Shown: positions 17,042 through 25,463, counted from the stretch's first letter. The stretch is 46,639 nucleotides of DNA from an uncultured Bacilli bacterium (GCA_944329365.1 CALVIC010000009.1:1-46639); one strand, 5' to 3'. Notes: generated from the letters alone by a model not told the origin. Made by a program: numbers and translations.

Positions 17042-18046
17042 TTATAAATTTTCTAAGTATTCTAAGGCCTCATCAAAGGTTTTGACGGGAACTAAATCTA
17101 TTTTGTATCCTTTCTCTTCTTTGACTTTCTTAGCCTCTTTGTAATTATCTCCGTCTGGAACTAAGAAGATATCAGCTCCTTTATCAACTGCGCCAATTAA
17201 TTTATATTTAACTCCACTTATCTCGCCAACGTTACCATCTTCGTCGATAGTACCAGTTCCAACTATGGTATGGCCGTGAGTTAAATCTATTTCGTTTAGA
17301 CAGCTATATAAGGTTAAGGTAAGCATAAGGCCGCCAGACGGGCCTGATTCACTATCTTTAAATTCTAATTCAACTGGATGATCTGATTTTAAATCAAAAG
17401 TTTCAGAAAGTAAGGCACCAACTTTAGGTTCGCCAAGGACATCGATTAAAGTTGCGGTTTTTGTTTGTTTTTTATCATCTCTGATTACTTTGAAAGTTAT
17501 TTTATCCCCTACTTTTTTAGTACTGATATAGTTATATAGATCTTCTTTTGTAGAAATTTTGTGGCCATCTGCTTCAATGATTTGGTCGCCAACTTCTAAA
17601 TTAGTTTTTGCAAGGTCATCAATATAAGTTAAATATACTTTGATGTTTTTCATTTTATATTCAATTTCTGATTTATCATAAGCTAGTTTTAATGCGGTGT
17701 TGCTAGCTTCTTCAAGCATCATTTTATTTCTAAATTCCATGTCTTCGACAGTTTCTGATCCGGTAACTGTTTCAGCTTCGGTTTCAATGTCCCAATCAGG
17801 GTCTAATAAAGCCCATATAAGTGTTGGTATTGTGGCGTGAATTTCCGTGACGTATGCCATGTTTAAGGAGCCGGACATTTCGAAATCAGTATTTTCTATT
17901 TTATCTTTGGTGTCCATAAGTCCACCTGGGGCCGATATGTAATATGGAAGGTTCATTGTTAAAACGATAAAAATGAGGACATAGATAAAAATAAAGCCAA
18001 ATTTTTTAATGAAATTTTTAAGTTTTTCATATATTTTATTAAACAT
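17042..18046 (-). CDS. ylbL: PDZ/Lon-like membrane protease YlbL (SepM family)
   Basis: A membrane-anchored serine protease of ~334 residues. Helix ~19-40 anchors it, a PDZ domain covers ~125-205 (LEVGDQIIEADGHKI), and a Lon-type proteolytic domain ends the protein, with Ser239 in GPSGG and Lys284 in VKYKLIGA (numbered from the upstream ATG at 18052). Family members cut extracytoplasmic peptides: SepM trims a competence pheromone and YlbL acts on cell-division control proteins in Bacillus. AAAGGA lies 7 nt before ATG 18046, which I prefer over ATG 18052. It is divergent from ylbJ, its usual neighbour in Bacillus. Confidence 0.92.
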   Translation of the reverse strand: MFNKIYEKLKNFIKKFGFIFIYVLIFIVLTMNLPYYISAPGGLMDTKDKIENTDFEMSGSLNMAYVTEIHATIPTLIWALLDPDWDIETEAETVTGSETVEDMEFRNKMMLEEASNTALKLAYDKSEIEYKMKNIKVYLTYIDDLAKTNLEVGDQIIEADGHKISTKEDLYNYISTKKVGDKITFKVIRDDKKQTKTATLIDVLGEPKVGALLSETFDLKSDHPVELEFKDSESGPSGGLMLTLTLYSCLNEIDLTHGHTIVGTGTIDEDGNVGEISGVKYKLIGAVDKGADIFLVPDGDNYKEAKKVKEEKGYKIDLVPVKTFDEALEYLENL

Positions 18047-18093
18047 AGGCATTTCCTTTCTATATAACTATATACAACCAAGGTGAAAAAAAG

Positions 18094-19059
18094 ATGAAAA
18101 AGTTAACAAGTATTTTAATAATGGCCGTTTTAATTTTTGTGGCTATTTCTATTTTAGTAGATTCTGAGAACATTTTAAGGTCGGTAGAATTTTCTTTGAA
18201 TATTTTTAAAGAGAATATTTTTCCGTCTTTGTTCCCTTTTTTCGTTTTGTCAAATATTTTAGTAAAATGCGGTTTTGTCGAACTTATTGGAACTTTGTTT
18301 AAAGGCATTATGGGCCGGATATTTAGAATAAAAGGAGCGGCGGCTTTTGTTTTTATAATGAGTATTATATCTGGCAATCCGGCAAATGCGAAATATACGA
18401 AAGAACTTCTAGATAACGGAACTTTAAATAAGGGTGAAGCGACAAAGATACTTTGTTTTACTTGTTTTAGTAATCCCCTTTTTATTTTGGGAACAGTGTC
18501 TCTTACTTTTTTAAACAACAAAGAAGCTGGAATTCTTATTTTAATTTGTCATTATTTGGGCAATATAATAATTGGGGTGATGATGAGAAATTATTGTCCT
18601 AGTGAAGATGGTGGTAAAGTCAGTTTTCGAGAAGCTATCGACAGGATGCATAACAAAAGAATTAGTAATAATGAAAATTTAGGGGTAATTCTTACTAATT
18701 CTTTGACTACTAGTATAAATACTTTACTACTTGTTTTAGGCGTTATTACGACTTTTTTAGTAATTACGACGATTATTAGTGAGACTATTTCACTAAACAG
18801 CGTAATGCAAAGTACGTTAAATGGTTTTATTGAAATGACACAAGGTCTTAAATATATAAGTATGGAAGCAATTCCTTTAAAACTTAAATGCGTACTGGCG
18901 GTAATGATGCTTTCATTCGGTGGGCTTTCGGTTCATATGCAGATAATGAGTATTTTAAGTGATGCAAAAATTAAGTATTTGCCATTTTTATGTGCGAGAG
19001 TAATGCATAGTTTAATTTCAGGGATGATGGTTTATTTTTTATTTGATTTCTGGTTTTAA
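18094..19059 (+). CDS. ylbJ: YlbJ-type nucleoside-recognition membrane protein
   Basis: A 321-residue integral membrane protein with about eight hydrophobic helices and the family signatures FPSLFPFFVLSNIL and SGNPANAKY. YlbJ belongs to the nucleoside-recognition (Gate) family and is needed for spore cortex in Bacillus subtilis, although homologues occur in non-sporing Firmicutes. AAGGTG precedes the ATG at 18094. It is divergent from ylbL (ATG 18046), and the stop overlaps the convergent pilin gene by a few bases. Whether it serves sporulation here cannot be told: no other clear sporulation gene is in the window. Confidence 0.88.
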   Translation: MKKLTSILIMAVLIFVAISILVDSENILRSVEFSLNIFKENIFPSLFPFFVLSNILVKCGFVELIGTLFKGIMGRIFRIKGAAAFVFIMSIISGNPANAKYTKELLDNGTLNKGEATKILCFTCFSNPLFILGTVSLTFLNNKEAGILILICHYLGNIIIGVMMRNYCPSEDGGKVSFREAIDRMHNKRISNNENLGVILTNSLTTSINTLLLVLGVITTFLVITTIISETISLNSVMQSTLNGFIEMTQGLKYISMEAIPLKLKCVLAVMMLSFGGLSVHMQIMSILSDAKIKYLPFLCARVMHSLISGMMVYFLFDFWF

Positions 19060-19493
19060 TAATAGTAGATGGTATTATATACATAGTCATCTTCCATATT
19101 GTCACTGTGAAGGGTCATTTTAAAATTAAGGAAACAATTATCTCCTTCACAAGTAGTGGTTAGCCTCGGTGAGGTTATACTGACGGTTTTAGGCATATTG
19201 AACTTTTGTTTACCAATGGTTACTTGGGTACTGCTTACAGATACGGTATTTGAGCCGATTGTACATTTAGATCCGGAACACGTTGGAATAACTGAACCGT
19301 CATCTGGAAGGATTCGACGCATATTTTTAGAGATGATGGCGGTTTTTTCCATAATCGCACTTTTGATGGTTTGAGTTTGATAAATATCTTTAACTTGCAA
19401 AACTATTTCGAAAAGTAAAACGGTTATAACCATTGTTAGGGCAAATGAGGCAATTAATTCAACAACGGTAAATGCTTTATTATTAAGTTTCAT
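19056..19493 (-). CDS. Type IV pilin-like protein with paired TCxGxxC motifs
   Basis: A 145-residue pseudopilin. The N-terminus KLNNKAFTVVELIASFALTMVITVLLFEIVLQ is a type IV prepilin signal, with Ala in place of the usual Gly before FT and the conserved Glu at +5. The ectodomain holds two similar cysteine pairs, TCSGSKC near 82-88 and TCEGDNC near 117-123, which could form two small disulphide loops. It lies head-to-head with the PilB-like ATPase gene, so it is likely a minor pilin (ComGD/ComGF-like position) of the same type IV pilus or DNA-uptake machine. The exact subunit is unknown. Confidence 0.75.
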   Translation of the reverse strand: MKLNNKAFTVVELIASFALTMVITVLLFEIVLQVKDIYQTQTIKSAIMEKTAIISKNMRRILPDDGSVIPTCSGSKCTIGSNTVSVSSTQVTIGKQKFNMPKTVSITSPRLTTTCEGDNCFLNFKMTLHSDNMEDDYVYNTIYYY

Positions 19494-19554
19494 AAAAATC
19501 CCCTTTTCTTTTGTAAACTTTTATTAAAACAATAAATATTTGACATATTATTAA

Positions 19555-19583
19555 TTGTAATTCTTCTTTTATTATTATATAAT
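19555..19583 (+). promoter_or_regulatory. Promoter of the PilB-like gene
   Basis: TTGTAA (19555-19560), 17 nt, TATAAT (19578-19583). It is 57 bp ahead of the ATG. Confidence 0.6.
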
Positions 19584-19639
19584 ACATTTAGGATAAAATC
19601 TAGTCCAAAGTTAATTTAGAAAAGGAGCTGAGTGATAAA

Positions 19640-20977
19640 ATGATGAGAACTTTTGATTTTCAAACAATGCCAATCGTCGATATCGTAAATGAGATATTTG
19701 TCGATTCTTCACGAAGAGGTGTGAGTGATATTCACTTCGATCCTTACGAAGAGTATTTGCTTGTTAGAATAAGAATAGATGGGGAACTTTACGATTATAC
19801 GCATGTTCCAAATAATATCAGAGATTATTTAATGACTAGAATTAAAACTGTATCTAAAATGAATATTACGGAATCAAGACTTCCACAAGATGGGGCGATT
19901 AAAACGACTATCGATGGAGTTGATCTCGATTTACGTGTTTCTTGTTTGCCTCTTACCAATGGTGAGAAAATAGTTGTCCGTATTTTGGATTATACGATGA
20001 GTATGGCTGGTCTTGAGGAACTCGGATTTAGCGAAAAGAACTATAAGAAACTTATCGATATGGTAAATTTGCCGAATGGTATTATTTTAGTTACTGGGGC
20101 GACTGGTAGTGGTAAATCGACAACAGTTTATTCTATGCTTCAATATTTAAATAAGATTTCAACGAATATTATTACAGTTGAGGATCCGGTCGAAATGGAT
20201 ATTACAGGTATTAACCAGGTTCAAACGAACAGTAAAATCGGTTTGGATTTTGCGATTGTGCTTAGGTCAATTTTAAGACAGGACCCAAATATCATAATGA
20301 TCGGCGAAATTCGTGATACGGAGACTGCCAAAATCGCAGTTAGAGCTTCAATTACTGGTCACCTCGTTTTGTCAACGGTCCATACAAATTCTTCTTTGAC
20401 AACTATCGAACGTTTAATCGATATGGGTGTTCAAAGGTATTTGCTGGCATCTGCTTTGGAGGGCGTTATTTCGCAAAAACTTGCTCGTAAACTTTGTACG
20501 AAGTGTAGAGAGCTTAGACCAACTACGGAATATGAGAGAACAATTTTTAAAGCTGTGTTAGGTCAAGATATCACGCAAATTTACGATGCTGTCGGATGTG
20601 AAGAGTGCAACAACGGATATAAAGGAAGAGTTCCAATTCACGAGGTTTTACGAATCAATCAACAAATTCGCGATGCTTTGGCTAACGAGGTTCCAAAAGA
20701 GAAACTTCGCGAACTCGTATATGGTCCTGATGTTACGACAATGCTTCAAGATGGGCTTGAAAAAGTTGTCTCTGGTTTAACGACTTTTAGCGAAATACTT
20801 AAAATTATCGAGCTTGATGACGATGATAAGTTAAACGAGAATTCAGCATTTAAAGAAGCGGTTTATGAAACTAGAGAGGTTATGGAAAAACGAAGCGAGC
20901 AAGAAAAGTCACAAGAACAATTCATCGGTGAAAGAGAAAATTCAGTTTTTGATAAAGCTGATACAATGGATATATAA
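19640..20977 (+). CDS. pilB: Type IV pilus/competence assembly ATPase (GspE/PilB family)
   Basis: A 445-residue cytoplasmic motor ATPase. Seen: the C-domain starting GVSDIHFDPYEE, Walker A GATGSGKST (153-161), Asp box ITVEDPVE, Walker B-like NIIMIGEIRDTETA, His box STVHTNSS, and the zinc tetracysteine Cys286, Cys289, Cys320, Cys323. The long N1 domain of GspE is absent, as in ComGA-like proteins. The last ~45 residues are an acidic tail (SEQEKSQEQF) not typical of the family. AAAGGAG precedes the ATG by a rather long 12-nt spacing. It stands alone, without pilC/comGB beside it. The CpaF of the Tad operon is a separate motor, so two pilus systems are present. Confidence 0.93.
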   Translation: MMRTFDFQTMPIVDIVNEIFVDSSRRGVSDIHFDPYEEYLLVRIRIDGELYDYTHVPNNIRDYLMTRIKTVSKMNITESRLPQDGAIKTTIDGVDLDLRVSCLPLTNGEKIVVRILDYTMSMAGLEELGFSEKNYKKLIDMVNLPNGIILVTGATGSGKSTTVYSMLQYLNKISTNIITVEDPVEMDITGINQVQTNSKIGLDFAIVLRSILRQDPNIIMIGEIRDTETAKIAVRASITGHLVLSTVHTNSSLTTIERLIDMGVQRYLLASALEGVISQKLARKLCTKCRELRPTTEYERTIFKAVLGQDITQIYDAVGCEECNNGYKGRVPIHEVLRINQQIRDALANEVPKEKLRELVYGPDVTTMLQDGLEKVVSGLTTFSEILKIIELDDDDKLNENSAFKEAVYETREVMEKRSEQEKSQEQFIGERENSVFDKADTMDI

Positions 20978-21008
20978 AAACTTGAGAAAAAAATCCCAAG
21001 TTTTTTTA
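20977..21008. terminator. Bidirectional terminator between pilB and the 145-aa gene
   Basis: AAAACTTG ... CAAGTTTT stem (20977-20984 and 20997-21004). T-runs are available on both strands, serving the convergent genes. Confidence 0.75.
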
Positions 21009-21443
21009 TAAATATTCTTTCAATATCTCAATATGATTTTCAAAGTCTTTGACAAAGTTTTTAGCTAAAGATAAGTTTTTTCTATCTGCATCATTTTTAT
21101 AATTTTCAATTCTTTTGTTTATTTCGAGATTACCCATGGTTAGGCCTTGGATTAGCATGTCTGCTAAATGAGCGTCACTGTTGTCATTTTTAATCTCTTT
21201 TTTTATACCCATTGTGCTCATGGTTTTGGTAAATATGTTTTCTTCCTCACCTTTGGTTTTAGATTTTTTTAAAAGTTTTTCGCTTTCTTTTAGATATTTT
21301 TCATATGTTTTAATGATGTCTTCAGCTGCTTTTTTAATTTTATTGTCTTTTTCTTTGATAGTGTTTAAAAGGTTGGTAGTAGTGGACACTCCCATATCAC
21401 TTGTTTTATAAATAAATTCTAATAATTCTAAATTTTCATTCAT
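21006..21443 (-). CDS. Helical bundle protein of unknown function
   Basis: A 145-residue soluble, fully helical protein rich in Lys and Glu. It has a heptad-like first half (NTIKEKDNKIKKAAEDIIKTYEKYLKESEKLL) and a conserved-looking HLADMLIQGLTMGNLEI near the middle. It resembles ferritin-like four-helix hypothetical proteins of clostridia, but carboxylate metal ligands are not evident. AAAGGA lies upstream of the ATG. It ends in the shared terminator with pilB. It is probably the last gene of the yxeA-family, editing-protein and 134-aa run. No function is assigned. Confidence 0.75.
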   Translation of the reverse strand: MNENLELLEFIYKTSDMGVSTTTNLLNTIKEKDNKIKKAAEDIIKTYEKYLKESEKLLKKSKTKGEEENIFTKTMSTMGIKKEIKNDNSDAHLADMLIQGLTMGNLEINKRIENYKNDADRKNLSLAKNFVKDFENHIEILKEYL

Positions 21444-21499
21444 TTAAGCATTTTCCTTTCCTTTTTTATTATGAGCATAAAAGGAAAATGTATGTTTTT

Positions 21500-21904
21500 T
21501 TATTTAGAAATTTTTTCGTTATATGTTTTTACTGCCGAGGCTGATACTTTTAGTTTAAATTGAATCGAAACCGGAACATATGAGTCAGGGCGATTTCTAG
21601 TAACAGATATTGCGTTTTTTTTAAATGGAGACAGTTTGAAGTCTTTGTTTTTTTGATATTTTTTGATTAGTTCGGTTAACAAGTTTCGACTGAATGAGAC
21701 AGAGTTAGATGCCGGCATTCTAGTATTAAAGTGTCTGATAAAGTTAGTTTGGAAAACGTAAATGTCCATGGCAATAACTTTTTCACCATCTATTTCTCTT
21801 TCTTCGAATCTAATGGCTGCAAAATTGACTCGCCCATCGGCAGTTATTTGATCTATATATTCTATAGTTAGGTTTGATATTTGTTTTATTAGTTCTTTGT
21901 ACAC
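21500..21904 (-). CDS. Conserved-looking hypothetical protein, GTG start
   Basis: A 134-residue soluble protein of mixed alpha/beta prediction (ITADGRVNFAAIRFEEREIDGEKVIAMDIYVFQTNF; SVTRNRPDSYVPVSIQFKLKVS). I do not recognise the family and see no membrane segment or catalytic motif. The start is GTG 21904 with AAAGGGAG 6 nt ahead, which is a convincing translation start. It lies 36 bp downstream of the tRNA-editing-domain gene, on the same strand and probably in the same transcript. Confidence 0.7.
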   Translation of the reverse strand: MYKELIKQISNLTIEYIDQITADGRVNFAAIRFEEREIDGEKVIAMDIYVFQTNFIRHFNTRMPASNSVSFSRNLLTELIKKYQKNKDFKLSPFKKNAISVTRNRPDSYVPVSIQFKLKVSASAVKTYNEKISK

Positions 21905-21940
21905 AGTTTTCTCCCTTTCTTTTTTATATTATACATGAAT

Positions 21941-22402
21941 TTAATAAAAAAGATAGCTGTTTCCTTCGAACTCGATAAATTTAATCAAATCTTGTTGCAT
22001 TATAGATATAGTTTTAGTATTGATGTTTGGGTGGAATAAAAGACGTTTTTGTTTTAGCCCTTCATCGATCAAGATGGTTACTACATGATTTTTATCATTT
22101 ATAATTCCAAATGGCGAGACACTTCCTTTAGATAATTTTAGAATACGTTTAAGTTCTTCTTCGCTTCCAAATGAGAGATGACCGTTTAGTTTTTGTGATA
22201 AGTTTTTTAAATCTATTTTAGTTTGATCTTCGGCAATTAAGAGATAGTAGCCATTTTTATTTTTTAAAAATAAGTTTTTACACCCTACTCCACTTATGTT
22301 TTCTTTTATTTTTTGAGCTTTTTTAACGGTAAAAACTGGTTCGTGGTTTATCATTTTATATTCAATGTTTAATTTTTTTAACGTTTTAAATACTTCATCC
22401 AT
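21941..22402 (-). CDS. Prolyl-tRNA editing (YbaK/PrdX-type) deacylase
   Basis: A ~153-residue free-standing editing domain of the YbaK/ProXp family, which hydrolyses mischarged Ala-tRNA(Pro) or Cys-tRNA(Pro). Seen: HEPVFTVKKAQ, GVGCKNLFLKNKNGYYLL with the conserved Lys-Asn-Leu-Phe-Leu core, KGSVSPFGIINDKNHVVTILID, and the C-terminal HPN. The first ATG (22411) follows the yxeA-family stop by 1 bp. ATG 22402 has better spacing from GTGAG and is taken as the start. Substrate (Ala or Cys) is not resolved; the PrdX-like sequence favours Ala. Confidence 0.85.
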   Translation of the reverse strand: MDEVFKTLKKLNIEYKMINHEPVFTVKKAQKIKENISGVGCKNLFLKNKNGYYLLIAEDQTKIDLKNLSQKLNGHLSFGSEEELKRILKLSKGSVSPFGIINDKNHVVTILIDEGLKQKRLLFHPNINTKTISIMQQDLIKFIEFEGNSYLFY

Positions 22403-22412
22403 AAAAATCATC

Positions 22413-22760
22413 TCACATTCTAAGTTTGGTTTGGGCTTTGGCTTCGATTTGTTTAAAAGTCACTTCTTCCCAATTTATAACTCCTCTTACGTACATAACT
22501 TCTAGTTTTAGATAAGCACCTTCTTTTAATTTACGGCTTGTTTTAAATGTTAGTTTTTTAAAGCTTCCTTTACTATTATAACCATCTAAGGTATATTCGA
22601 ATTTCATATCTTCTTCACTCAAGGCTTTTAATTTTGTATTATCGACTTTAACATAGTAATCTGTACTTTGATAAAACAGAACGTAGATTACAACAAAGCA
22701 GATAGCGATAAAGGCAATGATTCCGAATAATTCCAGCGTTTTTTCTTTTATTTCGTCCAT
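22413..22760 (-). CDS. YxeA-family (DUF1093) membrane-anchored protein
   Basis: A 115-residue protein with one N-terminal membrane helix (~10-28, LFGIIAFIAICFVVIYVLFY) and an extracytoplasmic domain with the YxeA pattern: YTLDGYNSKGSFKKLTFKTSRKLKEGAYLKLEV ... GVINWEEVTFKQIEAKAQTKL. YxeA-family proteins are common in Firmicutes; their role is uncertain, with some induced by cell-envelope stress. It is first in a likely four-gene minus-strand unit. Confidence 0.75.
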   Translation of the reverse strand: MDEIKEKTLELFGIIAFIAICFVVIYVLFYQSTDYYVKVDNTKLKALSEEDMKFEYTLDGYNSKGSFKKLTFKTSRKLKEGAYLKLEVMYVRGVINWEEVTFKQIEAKAQTKLRM

Positions 22761-22839
22761 AATTTTCTCCTTTCGATTACATTATAGATAATCTTGGAGA
22801 ATTTTACCTTAGTTAATGGTTACAAAATATTACATTTTT

Positions 22840-22868
22840 GCAAGAAGAAAAAGGCCATTTGGGCCTTT
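22840..22868 (-). terminator. Terminator after tRNA-Glu
   Basis: Minus strand AAGGCC-CAAAT-GGCCTT followed by TTTCTTCTT, ten bases after the encoded CCA. Confidence 0.8.
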
Positions 22869-22878
22869 GATTTCAAAA

Positions 22879-22955
22879 TGGTAGCCTGTACGGGGTTTGA
22901 ACCCGTGAATACGAGCTTGAGAGGCGCGCGTGTTAAACCACTTCACCAACAGGCC
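22879..22955 (-). tRNA. tRNA-Glu (anticodon CUC)
   Basis: The minus strand folds as a class I tRNA: acceptor GGCCTGT/ACAGGCT, D-arm GTG...CAC, T-arm ACGGG-TTCAAAC-CCCGT, encoded CCA at 22879-22881. The anticodon loop CTCTCAA reads CUC (Glu, codon GAG). The arrangement matches bacterial tRNA-Glu. The anticodon stem CGCGC/GCTCG has one C-U mismatch at positions 29-41, which is unusual. Confidence 0.9.
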
Positions 22956-22972
22956 ATGTCTTTGACTATTTA

Positions 22973-23001
22973 ATAATATCATATTTTTGATGGTCTGGCA
23001 A
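22973..23001 (-). promoter_or_regulatory. Promoter of tRNA-Glu
   Basis: On the minus strand TTGCCA (22996-23001), 17 nt, TATTAT (22973-22978), 18 bp before the tRNA 5' end. Confidence 0.55.
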
Positions 23002-23009
23002 TAGTCAAC

Positions 23010-23038
23010 TTTACAAAAAAAACAGATTATTATATACT
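23010..23038 (+). promoter_or_regulatory. Promoter of the J-domain gene
   Basis: TTTACA (23010-23015), 17 nt, TATACT (23033-23038), 25 bp ahead of the ATG at 23063. Confidence 0.6.
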
Positions 23039-23062
23039 TTTGCTTGTAAAGGGATTGATTTT

Positions 23063-23821
23063 ATGGATAGTAAAATGAATTATTACGAACTGCTTGGAGT
23101 AGAAAGAACGGCTTCAAAAGAGGAAATTCAAAAGGCTTATAAAAATCAGATGAAGAAGTGGCACCCCGATATTAACAAATCATCTGAGGCACCAAAGATG
23201 GCGATGAAGTTAAATGAGGCTAAAGCTATTTTATTAGATGACGATAAGCGAAGAGGTTATGATCTTTCGTTAGATCAAGATATAAATGAAAGTTATAACA
23301 AATATACAGGAAGGGAACAAACAAATAATTATACAAATACTCAAAATTCTCATACAAATACCCAGACAGATAATATCGATGATGATATGGTTACTAAATG
23401 GGAATATTTAAAAGAATATATGAAATATAGTAAAGATCCTCTTCCAAGAAAAATACTTGCCTGGATAGGAGTTTATTTGGAAACTTTCTTATGTTTTTTG
23501 ATAAAGGTTATTTTAATCGGTTTTGCCTATTTGAGTAGTGCGGGTAGTAATATTATTTTAAGTATATTCAGCAGATTATTTCCGTTTGCCTGTTTAATTT
23601 TGGTGTTTCTAATGTATTTGATTAATGATCAAGGCTTTGATAAGGTCATGGAAACAAATGGTCCTTTAGCAATAGGTATAGCAATATTTTTTGGACTTTA
23701 TGTACTAGGACTTTTCTTACCAATACTTGCCAGGGCAATATTATCACCAAAGACATTTTACGTTTTATATAATAAAATAGATATTACTTTATTTAAGTGG
23801 TGTGTGGGATATAAAGATTAA
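23063..23821 (+). CDS. Membrane-bound J-domain (DnaJ-like) protein
   Basis: A 252-residue protein. Residues 5-68 are a J domain (NYYELLGVERTASKEEIQKAYKNQ, HPD near 34, and a final helix DDDKRRGYDLSLD) that would stimulate DnaK ATPase. A polar Asn/Thr-rich linker (~80-105) follows, then a C-terminal region with three or so membrane helices (~135-235). It lacks the zinc-finger and client-binding domains of true DnaJ, so it is a specialised co-chaperone that recruits DnaK to the membrane (inference). It has its own promoter and terminator. Confidence 0.85.
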   Translation: MDSKMNYYELLGVERTASKEEIQKAYKNQMKKWHPDINKSSEAPKMAMKLNEAKAILLDDDKRRGYDLSLDQDINESYNKYTGREQTNNYTNTQNSHTNTQTDNIDDDMVTKWEYLKEYMKYSKDPLPRKILAWIGVYLETFLCFLIKVILIGFAYLSSAGSNIILSIFSRLFPFACLILVFLMYLINDQGFDKVMETNGPLAIGIAIFFGLYVLGLFLPILARAILSPKTFYVLYNKIDITLFKWCVGYKD

Positions 23822-23822
23822 A

Positions 23823-23856
23823 AAAGTGCGATTTTGATACGCACTTTTGTTTTTTC
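23823..23856 (+). terminator. Terminator after the J-domain gene
   Basis: AAAGTGCG-ATTTTGATA-CGCACTTT followed by TGTTTTTT. Confidence 0.85.
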
Positions 23857-24061
23857 TCAGTTGCTTTTTTCATAGTAAATACTAAAATTACTATACATAT
23901 GATTCCAACTACAACAATTATTATACTAGCATAAGCATACTTAGGACAAAGATACTTATAATTATTATTTATTTCATATATGAATTCCCTTCTTTCTGTT
24001 TTTTTAAGAAAAAATTTGAGCTAAAATTAAGTGTTTACTTATAATTGCTTTTTTTAAGCAT

Positions 24062-24089
24062 CAAAAAAGACAATCTTTTGTTGATTGCC
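24062..24089 (-). terminator. Terminator after ackA
   Basis: Minus strand GGCAATC-AACAAAA-GATTGTC followed by TTTTTT. Confidence 0.8.
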
Positions 24090-24090
24090 T

Positions 24091-25269
24091 TTATTTTATA
24101 AGTTCTAAAGTATCACGAGCGATCATTAATTCTTCATCAGTTGGAATAACGTATACAGCTACTTTAGAATCATCCGCGCTTATTTTAGTTAATTTTCCAC
24201 GAACGTTATTTTTCTCTTCATCTAGTTTTACCTCTAAGCAAGCAAGTTTTTCACAAACAAGTTTTCTTAAAATTGGACTATTTTCCCCTACTCCAGCAGT
24301 AAAAGCAATTACGTCAGCTCCGCCTAGGCGAACATAATACTGAGCAATATAATCAACAATTCTTTGAACGTATTTATTGAATGTTAAGACAGCTCTTGGG
24401 TTTCCTTCGTTATAAGCGTCTTCGATATCACGCATATCACTAGATATACCACTTAAACCTAAAACACCACTATTTTTATTTAAATCATTGATGATATCAT
24501 CAATTGTTTTATTTTCAGCCTCCATTACTGGTGGGATGATTGATGGGTCAACGTCACCTGAACGAGTTCCCATCATGATTCCAGCAAGTGGGGTGAATCC
24601 CATTGAAGTATCGACACATTTACCATCTTTGATAGCAGTTATTGATCCACCGTTTCCAATGTGACAGCTGATTAATTTAAATTTATCAGTTTTAAGTAAA
24701 TCTTTAACTGTTTCGGTTATATAGCGGTGGCTTGTTCCGTGAGCACCATATTTACGAATTCCATATTTTTCATACCATTCATAAGGTACGGCATATAGAT
24801 ATGTTTCTTCGTCCATTGTTTGATGGAATGCCGTATCGAAGACAACTGACATTGGAACGTTTGGCAAAGCTTTTCTGAACGCTTCAATTCCAAGCATATT
24901 AGCTGGGTTATGAAGAGGGGCAAAATGTTTGATTGATTCAAGTTTCTCCATTACTTCATCGTCAACTAATACTGATTTGTCAAATAAATCTTTACCTTGA
25001 ACGATACGGTGACCTACTCCACCGATTTCATCTAATGATTCAATGATATGCATACTAGTTAATTTATCTAATAAGATATTAACTGCGTCGGCATGAGTTT
25101 TTAAAGGAACTTCCTCTTTATATTTTTCGCCGTTAAATTTAATGGTATAACAACTTCCGTCGATACCAATTCTTTCAAATACTCCACTGGCGATAACTGA
25201 TTCATTATCCATGTTAAATAGACTAAATTTTAGTGAGCTACTACCAGCATTAATAGAAATTATTTTCAT
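24091..25269 (-). CDS. ackA: Acetate kinase
   Basis: A 392-residue ASKHA-fold kinase that converts acetyl phosphate plus ADP to acetate plus ATP. Seen: the N-terminal INAGSSSLKFSLF, VFDTAFHQTM, HGTSHRY, ISCHIGNGGSI, DTSMGFTPLAG and AFTAGVGENSP, all family signatures. Length is typical. It pairs metabolically with the phosphoketolase gene ~17 kb away, giving ATP from pentose or hexose phosphate cleavage. A TATAAT is visible ~25 bp upstream, without a clear -35 box. It is transcribed alone, divergently from the ABC transporter. Confidence 0.97.
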   Translation of the reverse strand: MKIISINAGSSSLKFSLFNMDNESVIASGVFERIGIDGSCYTIKFNGEKYKEEVPLKTHADAVNILLDKLTSMHIIESLDEIGGVGHRIVQGKDLFDKSVLVDDEVMEKLESIKHFAPLHNPANMLGIEAFRKALPNVPMSVVFDTAFHQTMDEETYLYAVPYEWYEKYGIRKYGAHGTSHRYITETVKDLLKTDKFKLISCHIGNGGSITAIKDGKCVDTSMGFTPLAGIMMGTRSGDVDPSIIPPVMEAENKTIDDIINDLNKNSGVLGLSGISSDMRDIEDAYNEGNPRAVLTFNKYVQRIVDYIAQYYVRLGGADVIAFTAGVGENSPILRKLVCEKLACLEVKLDEEKNNVRGKLTKISADDSKVAVYVIPTDEELMIARDTLELIK

Positions 25270-25463
25270 TAAAATACCTTCCTTCCTTTAATTATTATAC
25301 TATAAGGTTTTAAATATTGAAAGATTTTTTTGCGTTTAATGGTGTTATTTTTTGGGGGATGAAATATTTTATGTTCTTTTTATCAATGTTAGAAAGAGAG
25401 TTATTTTCATAGAAAGTATTTAATAAAAATGATATAATGAAGGTAATTATAGGAGGGATAATT

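Noticed and set aside
18060-18521. 153-codon minus-strand ORF inside ylbJ
   Set aside because: ylbJ on the plus strand matches a known family; the other frame is a shadow of it.
23793-23987. Minus-strand frame encoding a possible small membrane protein (KYAYASIIIVVVGIICIVILVF)
   Set aside because: An AGAAGGG site exists, but the frame has no ATG, GTG or TTG start (only ATA), and its end runs antisense into the J-domain gene. It could be a decayed small gene; not listed as a feature.
25437-25463. Upstream ATG start for the ABC ATPase
   Set aside because: This ATG lies inside the apparent -10 box, while ATG 25464 has a strong ribosome site at ideal spacing.
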